Of a stretch of DNA of 43,364 bases, positions 23,978 through 31,207 are shown one piece after another. The position numbers and the translations under genes are program-made. Within the stretch, counting starts at the first letter, position 1. Each line of letters opens with the position of its first letter. Origin of the DNA: Oscillospiraceae bacterium (GTDB lineage Bacteria > Bacillota > Clostridia > Oscillospirales > Oscillospiraceae). Location of the stretch: contig WRDH01000025.1 of assembly GCA_009783555.1 (NCBI GenBank), forward strand, positions 1 to 43,364, in the 5' to 3' direction. The notes beneath the pieces are model-generated. The model was not told the DNA's origin. It searched no databases and was given only the letters and a program-made list of their open reading frames with translations.

Positions 23978-26194
23978 ATGATAAACAATCCACAAAACAC
24001 TTGTATGAGCTGCTTCACAGAGCATGCAGCACCAACTAATCCATGCCCGGTATGCGGCTACAACGAGCAGGCACAGGAGTTCCCGCCGCATATTTTACGC
24101 CCGCGTACAATACTGCACGGAAAATATCTGCTCGGCAAGGTGCTGGGGCAAGGTGGTTTCGGCATCACTTACATAGGCTGGGATCTCAACCTTGGCATCA
24201 AGGTCGCTGTCAAGGAGTACTATCCCTCCGGGTTTGTGTCCCGTGAAACGACCTCCGCGGGAAATGCTACAGTACAACCATTTACCGGCTCGCAAGGGGA
24301 TTATTTCGTCAAGGGTAGGGAGAAGTTCATCAATGAAGCAAGGACACTTGCCAAGTTCTTCACTTTGCCCGGTATTGTTTCTATCAAAGATTTTTTCCAA
24401 GAGAACGGCACAGCATATATCAGCATGGAGTATATTGAAGGTCAGACATTAAAGGACTATCTCTCACAAATGGGAGGAAGGCTTCCTGCCGGTCAGATAT
24501 TCGATATGATGAAGCCTGTAATGTATTCATTGGCAGAGGTTCACAATGCCGGACTAATCCATCGCGACATAAGTCCTGACAACATTATGATAAGTAAAGA
24601 AGGGCAAATGAAGCTTCTGGACTTCGGTGCAGCACGCGACTTTTCCGACAGCGGCAACAAGAGCATGTCCATCATGCTAAAGCCCGGCTTTGCACCGGAG
24701 GAGCAGTACCGCTCACGCGGGGTGCAGGGACCGTGGACAGATGTTTATGCACTATCGGCGACTATATATAAGTGTATCACCGGCATTACGCCCGAGGAAT
24801 CGGTTGAGCGCACTCGAAGAGACGATGTAAGACCACCATCAATGTTGGGCATCCCTATTGACCCGGCACAGGAAGCTGCACTTATGAGAGGGATGGCTGT
24901 TCTGCAAGAACACCGCTTTCAAAACGTGTCGGAGCTTTATGCGTCATTGTACGGAGCGCAGACCGGCACAACCACAGGTGCATATGCGACCGCGCAACCT
25001 GCAGCAGCAACGCCGACAACTACATCTTCACAGTATACACAACAACAACCATCGCAGCACATGTACCAACAGCCGTCGCAGACGCAATACCAGCAGCCGC
25101 AATACCAACAACCGCAGCACTCTGCTCAGACACCACCGAAAAAAACCGGGTTTGCAGGTTGGTCGACGAAGCGTAAAGTAGCGTCTATCATAGGCGGCAC
25201 AGCAATCCTTTTACTCATTATACTTCTGGCCTTACCTTCCGAAGATCCGGCAAACACTAACGTGCATCCGCCGGGTGTCACCTCTCCGCCTCGCCCTGTT
25301 GATCCCGAGCCGTCACCCGCCCAAGTAAGTCTTGACGGAACGTGGATATCGCGAGTGCAGGACGGCTATACAACGGAGTTTGCGTTCAATGACGCAAGCA
25401 ATAGATTTTATCTTGTACACATGGACTCGCAAGAAGACGATCCTGACAGCTTCAGCATAGTGGAAGGAACATTTTATATCAGCGGCGATAACATCTCTCT
25501 TACGTCTGAATGGGGTGCGGAGGCTTATTCCGGTTACTTTTTTGCCGTTGAAGCTGATAACGAGCATCTAAACATCACATTTAGCTTAAGTGAACAAACG
25601 CTCACTTTATTTGATGAGGATGGTCTTCCTGAAGTCTTTACAGGGGGGCAGACATTAGGTTTATGGAGTTTTAACCATCGGAACACCGTTGCATTTACCG
25701 AGCTTGTGGAAGATATGCCATTCACGATGGTCACTTTTTATTGGTCAATTCCCGGCTATTATACCGGATTTTGGTCAAATGGTATGCCTAACGGGTTCGG
25801 TATGTTCACCAATGGCGAATCGAGTGACACCGGCGAGTATCATTTTAATGAAGGAGCTTTCGCTATTGGAACATTTGTAAACGGCTTGATTGAAGGTTTT
25901 GCTGAGTACACATGTCCGACATCCGGCGACACTTTTGAAGGTCACTACGTCAACAGTCAACGATCCGGGTTTGGCATATATACATGGGGCAACGGTGACG
26001 TGTACGAGGGCTACTTCGGTATCGGTTTATTCAATGGCGAAGGAACGATAACTTATTATGAAGATGGTTACTCATTTAAGGCCTTTTGGATTGATAACGA
26101 GCCTGTTGGCAATGTTGTCATAACATTTGATGACGGCAGGGTTTTTGATGGTGTTGTCGAAGATGGTGTGCTGGGACCGCTTACGGAGCGCTAA
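23978..26194 (+). CDS. Zinc-ribbon Ser/Thr kinase 3 with lipocalin-like and MORN-repeat ectodomain
   Basis: Zinc ribbon Cys9/12/23/26 and kinase domain about 50-310 (GQGGFG, AVKEYYP, HRDIS, DFGAARDF, APEEQYR), very close to kinases 2 and 4. The inner linker is Gln rich (QYQQPQYQQPQ). A membrane helix (about 405-422) leads to an outer lipocalin-like domain (LDGTWISRVQDG) and then to MORN repeats (about 590-720): GFWSNGMPNGFGMF, GTFVNGLIEGFAEY, GHYVNSQRSGFGIY and GYFGIGLFNGEGTI. MORN repeats usually bind lipids or proteins; outside the cell they may act as a stalk or bind wall polymer. The gene begins 56 nt after kinase 2. The MORN part replaces the C-terminal beta domain found in kinases 1 and 2. 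Confidence 0.93.
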   Translation: MINNPQNTCMSCFTEHAAPTNPCPVCGYNEQAQEFPPHILRPRTILHGKYLLGKVLGQGGFGITYIGWDLNLGIKVAVKEYYPSGFVSRETTSAGNATVQPFTGSQGDYFVKGREKFINEARTLAKFFTLPGIVSIKDFFQENGTAYISMEYIEGQTLKDYLSQMGGRLPAGQIFDMMKPVMYSLAEVHNAGLIHRDISPDNIMISKEGQMKLLDFGAARDFSDSGNKSMSIMLKPGFAPEEQYRSRGVQGPWTDVYALSATIYKCITGITPEESVERTRRDDVRPPSMLGIPIDPAQEAALMRGMAVLQEHRFQNVSELYASLYGAQTGTTTGAYATAQPAAATPTTTSSQYTQQQPSQHMYQQPSQTQYQQPQYQQPQHSAQTPPKKTGFAGWSTKRKVASIIGGTAILLLIILLALPSEDPANTNVHPPGVTSPPRPVDPEPSPAQVSLDGTWISRVQDGYTTEFAFNDASNRFYLVHMDSQEDDPDSFSIVEGTFYISGDNISLTSEWGAEAYSGYFFAVEADNEHLNITFSLSEQTLTLFDEDGLPEVFTGGQTLGLWSFNHRNTVAFTELVEDMPFTMVTFYWSIPGYYTGFWSNGMPNGFGMFTNGESSDTGEYHFNEGAFAIGTFVNGLIEGFAEYTCPTSGDTFEGHYVNSQRSGFGIYTWGNGDVYEGYFGIGLFNGEGTITYYEDGYSFKAFWIDNEPVGNVVITFDDGRVFDGVVEDGVLGPLTER

Positions 26195-26202
26195 ACACCG
26201 GG

Positions 26203-26231
26203 TTGTCTATTTTCCTAAAAGAGGGTATAGT
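26203..26231 (+). promoter_or_regulatory. Promoter of the DUF2207 gene
   Basis: TTGTCT at 26203-26208, a 17-nt spacer and TATAGT at 26226-26231 stand 29 nt before the ATG at 26261. It means that the DUF2207 gene can be transcribed apart from the kinase genes upstream. Confidence 0.6.
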
Positions 26232-26260
26232 GAAGGAAAACATAGTTAGGGAGTGGGTTT

Positions 26261-28420
26261 ATGAACAGGGGTAAAAACTATGGTTGCTTGATAAGTATTT
26301 TAGCTTTTATATTTTTGCCGATTATTATTATGCTGATTATCAGCATTACTACCTGGTTTGAGGAATCAAATCATAATCCTTTTGACTATGCCAGAATAGT
26401 TGAAGTGGATTACCGGGCTGTTGTGGTGGACGAGCCTGAAAGCTATGGAAAGGTAATAATAACAGAGCGTTTGACCTTCGATATCCATGCAGCATCCCGG
26501 AATAATCTTTTTTGGGAGCTGTGGAGAGAGCTTCCCGAAAAGAACGTTGACGGTGTAAGAGTTACCTACAACGTGCTTTCTGTCAAACAGGTTTTTGATG
26601 ATGGTCGTGCACCTGTTGTTTTTGACGAGGCTCCGAAGCTGTACTGGGATGATGCGGATTTCATTAATACACAAGGAGGTCTGGGACCGGGCAAGTGGTT
26701 CCATAGTCCGGGTCCGTATAACGTAGACCGCAGGCAGTATGAGTGTGTTTTGTTCTATGTAGACGGACTTTACCGCGAGACAGTGGTTTTCGAAATAGAG
26801 TACGAAATGTTCAATGCAGCAATGCGTTGGGCTGACAGTTCCAATATATATTTGACAATGTACTCTGATGATACGACTGTGTTTTTGAGGTCATTCAAGG
26901 GACAGGTGCTATTTCCTCTTGAAATCATGCCGAGATCGGAATTCTTTGAAGCGTATACTTTCGGCACAAACTCTAATGGTTTTCCTTTTTACGAATCAAC
27001 AACCGTAAACCCCGGGCATCATACTTTTTACTTTGAGCTTGATAGCTCGCAGCTTAGATTTAGACCATACAATCGATATATAGAATTTATGCTCCTCGCG
27101 TTTGGAGAAGACCGCCATATCTTTACGCAATATGCTTCTGAAAACAGATATTTCAATGATAATGCCTTGCAAGAGTTGAGAGACGAACTCGATAGCTATC
27201 TTGCGCTTTCGGGGAGATTCCTTATAGCAAGAATCGTAGTATTTCTCATCTTCTCTTCTCTCGCGGTGCTTACAGTGATGCTTGCTCTTGGTCTGGATAA
27301 GAAGATGAATAAAAAACACAACTTCTTTAAAGCAAAAAATGAACCGGAGTTTTTCAGAGATATCCCAAGTGACCTTGATCCGGGCTTTGCGTCTGTTTTG
27401 GTTTTTTGTAAGCATAAAAAAACCGATGAGGTACCGGATGGATATGCGGCTGTGTTATTAAGTCTTGTGCGTAAGGGTTATATTGAGCTGGTAAAGGTCA
27501 GAGATACACAGGATTGGAATCCCGGAAATACGCGGATTATCTTAAAAAATAATCCATCGGTCCCAACATCATATTGCGAGAGCTGTGGAAAGCCGGCTAT
27601 CGCAGCAGAAACGCACTGTGCAGCGTGTGGCACTCAAGTAAATGTCAATGTAATCACACCGCAGCTTGAGCCGCTAACTCAGTCTGAGGAATTGTATTTT
27701 GCAACAATCAACAGATACTTGCCGTACTTCCAGGCACAGGGATTAACGCTATCGGGACTTCAGCAGATGATGAGCAAAGATACTGCGTATTCGGATTATT
27801 TTATCAGTGTAAAAAGTCAAATAGTGCAAAATGCCGGTATCAAGGGAGGATATTTCCGGAAATCCAATTATAAGGAGCCGAGGCTTAAGGTGCGAAGTAA
27901 TGCTGTAACACTTTGTGTTTTTGGTGTTCTTATCTCTATATTTGCAAATCTGATTTCGTATCAAACCCGTCTGGGGTTTGCATACGGTGCTTTCTTCATT
28001 CTTGGTCTTGCGTTTATTGCCGCTGCTGTATATAGGATTTGGAAATCACCAAGCTATGTCCTGCTGACACAATTCGGTGAAGATGAATATGCTAAATGGC
28101 GAGGATTATATAATTTCCTAAACAGTAAAACACTTATGAGCGAACGTTCTATTCTGGATTTGACCATATGGGAGAAGTATTTGGTGTATGCAACAGCATT
28201 CGGTCTTTCTTCTAAAGTTATTAAAGCGATTGAACTGCGTTGTTCACAATCGAGTATGAATACAAGCCCGGTGCTTCGCAGCAATTTCTACCGGTCACGC
28301 GGTTTTTACCGCAGCAGCCGCACATTCAGCTCCGCAACAAGAAGCGCATCCGGTTCTTTCAGAAGCGGAGGCAGTTCAGGCGGAGGACGCGGCGGCGGCG
28401 GTGGCGGCGGCGGGCATTAG
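26261..28420 (+). CDS. DUF2207 membrane protein with zinc ribbon and Gly-rich tail
   Basis: An N-terminal membrane helix (about 9-28) is followed by an outside domain (about 45-310) of the DUF2207 type, a helix near 324-345, a cytosolic part with a zinc ribbon (CESCGKPAI ... CAACGTQ, near 443-465) and two more helices (about 547-585). The tail is Ser/Arg rich and ends in GGGRGGGGGGGGH, as is common in this family. The function of DUF2207 proteins is not settled. They often occur with LemA, and a LemA gene lies 2.1 kb downstream here, split off by one minus-strand gene. It overlaps the convergent gene at 28417 by 4 nt. Confidence 0.85.
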   Translation: MNRGKNYGCLISILAFIFLPIIIMLIISITTWFEESNHNPFDYARIVEVDYRAVVVDEPESYGKVIITERLTFDIHAASRNNLFWELWRELPEKNVDGVRVTYNVLSVKQVFDDGRAPVVFDEAPKLYWDDADFINTQGGLGPGKWFHSPGPYNVDRRQYECVLFYVDGLYRETVVFEIEYEMFNAAMRWADSSNIYLTMYSDDTTVFLRSFKGQVLFPLEIMPRSEFFEAYTFGTNSNGFPFYESTTVNPGHHTFYFELDSSQLRFRPYNRYIEFMLLAFGEDRHIFTQYASENRYFNDNALQELRDELDSYLALSGRFLIARIVVFLIFSSLAVLTVMLALGLDKKMNKKHNFFKAKNEPEFFRDIPSDLDPGFASVLVFCKHKKTDEVPDGYAAVLLSLVRKGYIELVKVRDTQDWNPGNTRIILKNNPSVPTSYCESCGKPAIAAETHCAACGTQVNVNVITPQLEPLTQSEELYFATINRYLPYFQAQGLTLSGLQQMMSKDTAYSDYFISVKSQIVQNAGIKGGYFRKSNYKEPRLKVRSNAVTLCVFGVLISIFANLISYQTRLGFAYGAFFILGLAFIAAAVYRIWKSPSYVLLTQFGEDEYAKWRGLYNFLNSKTLMSERSILDLTIWEKYLVYATAFGLSSKVIKAIELRCSQSSMNTSPVLRSNFYRSRGFYRSSRTFSSATRSASGSFRSGGSSGGGRGGGGGGGGH

Positions 28421-30375
28421 TGCACCATAGATATTGCATCAATTAAAAAAGCTAATCTACGCAACTCAAGAGGTTTCTTTATAACAACTTTTGTTGGGGG
28501 GTCAACTCCGTTTGTATAAAGAATTGTCATTCCTTTTGTCTGATACTTGTAAAGGATTTTATGTATATCTCTATGTATTTTATGTCCGCATAAAATAATT
28601 TTGTTAATCCCGTTATTGAGGAAGAACTTCGGGGATGGCATATCTTGTTCGTACACATCCCAACTGTTATCAAAAACCGATATGTTTGCTTTATTGCAAA
28701 ACATCCGGTTGCTGTCAAGTAAGAATACCGGCGGAGCGTCTTCTATGATTTCATTTTCTTCCAATAAGTCAGCAAAATGAAGCAGGGCGGTATTAATCCC
28801 GGTGTTATCCACGAGTGCTATTGCTCCCGGTTGTTCTGTTGTGCCGTTATATAGCGGTATCGGACGCCAGCCTATACGAGCTAGATCCGCACCTTCGATA
28901 ATCCCGATGCAGCTTGGCAAGTCCAGAATAATAGCTGTGTCCGGCATAAGGCTTTCCAGGTAAGGAATTCCTTGTGTCGCATAAGGCATGTTTTGTGTCT
29001 GATTTGTATAACTTCTCACAATAAAAGGAACAGGGCGAACCCATTTTGACCATATACTGTTACCGGATGCCCATGTCATATATGCTTCTCTGTATAGGTT
29101 TTTTACGGGTTGCTTCACGGAGCCCGTAGCTGCACGTGTTGTTTCTATGTGATTTGAACTCTTCATATTCTTTTCTATTAAAACCGGTATGTCTGCCGCA
29201 GATGAATCTATGCGCGGCGTTTTACTTGCTCTTGCATAATATCCGGCTGCTTTTCCATCGACCACGAACGACCCTAAGCAGACATGATACTCTTCTCCGT
29301 TTTCGCTTTGAACGGGTTTACTATTAAACCTCTTTTGTGCAATATAGCTCTTAGGGTTTCTTTTTACATCTTTAATAATTTTTTCGTACTCATCATCAAT
29401 ACACGCCTCTTTTATCGAGATATTTTCGCCGGTTCTTCCATATACGGGTTTGTATATAAATCCTTCTTTGTTTCTTGCGGCTCTGACTTCAAGGGTTTCA
29501 GGAAGATGCTCCCGCCATGCTGACAAATCGGCTCCGTGCTTTTCCAGTAAATCCCAAACCAGCGGGAATCGTTTTGTTTGCGTATATACTGCTATCGGGT
29601 GATTACAAGAGACTGTTGTTGTGTCAAAATAACCGCTCCATATAGCCTCACCCTTCATTTTTACAAGCCATTCAAGTGGGGTGAATCTAATAATTGCATC
29701 GATTTTTCCGGTATTTCCGTCAAGCAGGCTAATCGCTTTATTATTCTCAAATCGCAAATGGTCTGCTGCTGCGTAAATTGCAGTGTATCCAATGTCTTGC
29801 AGCTTGTCTCCCAGAAACTGCATCACCTGTCTGTCATCGCTGTAGGAGGTGCAGTGTACAAGCATAATCTTCCTGCCTGATTTTACTTTTCCGACAATAG
29901 CGCTTGCCAATATTTCTCCAAAATTCTTAAACCTGTACCTTTCGCGTTCAAATAAATTAGCTGCTATTTTCGGCATAATCGAGGCTTCCGCAAAACCGCC
30001 GGGTACGTCGCTGTTTACTTCGCTTAGTACCCATTGCCCTTCCCGGGTCGGATGAAAGTCAAAACGCATAAGGCGGATATGCCTGTTTGCCTGATAATTA
30101 CCCATTCGCTTCAGTTCTTTTTGTATTTTCCGGGGAAGCGACAAGGGTTTGGCAAGCTTTTGATTTTTATTTATAATTTCTTCTGCTTGCATGGTTTCTC
30201 CGGCAAGCTTTTCCGTGAGTTTTTCCAGTTCTTCATGCTCTTCTTCAGTAATAACAAGAACATGCTCCGCAATGGTGCTGCTGTCCATAAATTGCGGATC
30301 CCATTTATACCCGTTGAAAATCACGTCTAGTCTGTAATCGTCATATTTATCTTTTGGTATTGATATCAATTTCAT
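28417..30375 (-). CDS. Glutathionylspermidine-synthase-like ATP-grasp ligase
   Basis: The protein resembles the synthetase part of the glutathionylspermidine synthase family: MRFDFHPTREGQWVLSEVN and DVPGGFAEAS in the pre-ATP-grasp half, and KPVYGRTGENIS in the ATP-binding half. The family joins a carboxyl group to an amine with ATP. There is no amidase domain and no polyamine or glutathione gene nearby, so the substrate is unknown. I choose ATG 30375 (652 residues, MKLISIPKDKY); an ATG at 30414 would add 13 unlikely residues. A TGCTATAAT extended -10 ends 6 nt before the chosen ATG, so the mRNA may be leaderless. Its 3' end overlaps the convergent DUF2207 gene by 4 nt. Confidence 0.75.
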   Translation of the reverse strand: MKLISIPKDKYDDYRLDVIFNGYKWDPQFMDSSTIAEHVLVITEEEHEELEKLTEKLAGETMQAEEIINKNQKLAKPLSLPRKIQKELKRMGNYQANRHIRLMRFDFHPTREGQWVLSEVNSDVPGGFAEASIMPKIAANLFERERYRFKNFGEILASAIVGKVKSGRKIMLVHCTSYSDDRQVMQFLGDKLQDIGYTAIYAAADHLRFENNKAISLLDGNTGKIDAIIRFTPLEWLVKMKGEAIWSGYFDTTTVSCNHPIAVYTQTKRFPLVWDLLEKHGADLSAWREHLPETLEVRAARNKEGFIYKPVYGRTGENISIKEACIDDEYEKIIKDVKRNPKSYIAQKRFNSKPVQSENGEEYHVCLGSFVVDGKAAGYYARASKTPRIDSSAADIPVLIEKNMKSSNHIETTRAATGSVKQPVKNLYREAYMTWASGNSIWSKWVRPVPFIVRSYTNQTQNMPYATQGIPYLESLMPDTAIILDLPSCIGIIEGADLARIGWRPIPLYNGTTEQPGAIALVDNTGINTALLHFADLLEENEIIEDAPPVFLLDSNRMFCNKANISVFDNSWDVYEQDMPSPKFFLNNGINKIILCGHKIHRDIHKILYKYQTKGMTILYTNGVDPPTKVVIKKPLELRRLAFLIDAISMVH

Positions 30376-30381
30376 GCTTAA

Positions 30382-30390
30382 ATTATAGCA
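30382..30390 (-). promoter_or_regulatory. Extended -10 promoter, possibly leaderless
   Basis: On the minus strand TGCTATAAT is a perfect extended -10. Only TTAAGC separates it from the ATG at 30375, so transcription should begin at or next to the A of the start codon. No Shine-Dalgarno is visible. The -35 region is weak. Confidence 0.5.
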
Positions 30391-30543
30391 GAGTTTAGGA
30401 TGAAATGATACCATACTATCAGATAGAATTATATCGAAATCAAATAGGCTTATACTTGAGTTTATTGGAGTTTTATGATAGTGTACTAAGAGGTGGAAGT
30501 CGTGGTATAAATGACTTGTAACTTTGGAAAGAGGTGGGGTTTT

Positions 30544-31104
30544 ATGGTTTACGTTGTAATTGGTGTTATTGTTCTTATTGTTGTTCTCATCGTTATTTTC
30601 TTTATTTCCTCATATAATGGGTTGATTTCTTTAAGGAATGGCGTTAGAAATCAAAGGAGTCAAATCGATGTTGAGCTTAAGAGAAGGTTTGATTTGGTAC
30701 CTAATCTGGTAGAAACCGTTAAAGGGTATGCCAATCATGAAAAGGCAGCCTTAGAAGACGTTATCAAGGCAAGGAACAGCTATGTTTCCGCAGGTACTGA
30801 CACCGCAAAAGCTCTGGCTGCGGATAGTGCGCTTGAAGGCGCGCTTTCAAAGCTGTTTGCTCTGTCGGAGAGTTATCCGGATTTGAAAGCAAATGCTAAT
30901 TTCTCTAAATTGCAAAGCGAGTTATCCGATATCGAAAAACGGATTGTATTTGCACGACAGTTTTACAACGATTCGGTCATGAAGATTAATAATAAAGTCG
31001 AAATGTTCCCTTCAAATATAGTAGCGGGAATGTTCAGATTTGAAACAGAGCCTTTCTTTGAAGCCGCAGCTCCGGAACGGGAAAATGTTCAGGTAAGTTT
31101 TTAG
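30544..31104 (+). CDS. lemA: LemA family membrane protein
   Basis: An N-terminal membrane helix (residues 2-22, VYVVIGVIVLIVVLIVIFFI) is followed by the LemA helical domain: YNGLISLRNGVRNQRSQIDV, then LKRRFDLVPNLVETVKGYA and a conserved FPSNIVAGMF near the end. The 186-residue length is typical. The role of LemA is not known in detail; it is a membrane-bound coiled helical protein seen with DUF2207 and TPM-domain proteins. I start it at ATG 30544, which has GAGGTGGGG 4 nt upstream; the ATG at 30511 lacks a well-placed SD. A strong hairpin follows at 31120. Confidence 0.92.
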   Translation: MVYVVIGVIVLIVVLIVIFFISSYNGLISLRNGVRNQRSQIDVELKRRFDLVPNLVETVKGYANHEKAALEDVIKARNSYVSAGTDTAKALAADSALEGALSKLFALSESYPDLKANANFSKLQSELSDIEKRIVFARQFYNDSVMKINNKVEMFPSNIVAGMFRFETEPFFEAAAPERENVQVSF

Positions 31105-31119
31105 CAGTCATATTACATA

Positions 31120-31180
31120 GAGCGTTTGTGTAAATTCCTATAAAACATAGGAACACAGACGCTCTTTTCAATGGTATAAT
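31120..31180 (+). promoter_or_regulatory. Shared promoter element B, inside a terminator-like hairpin
   Basis: The inner dyad TTCCTAT (31135-31141) with ATAGGAA (31147-31153) is overlapped by AACACA at 31152-31157; 17 nt later stands TATAAT (31175-31180) with an upstream TGG. Here the dyad is extended by outer arms (GAGCGTTTGTGT with ACACAGACGCTC, one mismatch) and followed by TTTT, so the same DNA can form a terminator for lemA and a promoter for kinase 4. Some 32 nt are shared almost base for base with element A at 12859. Confidence 0.6.
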
Positions 31181-31207
31181 AATAGTTCAACAGGAGGCGC
31201 TTTTACT

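Noticed and set aside
10964-28420. A type VI or type VII secretion locus, suggested by the FHA, PP2C and kinase genes
   Set aside because: No sheath, TssJLM, EssC/EccC ATPase or WXG100 protein is present in the window.
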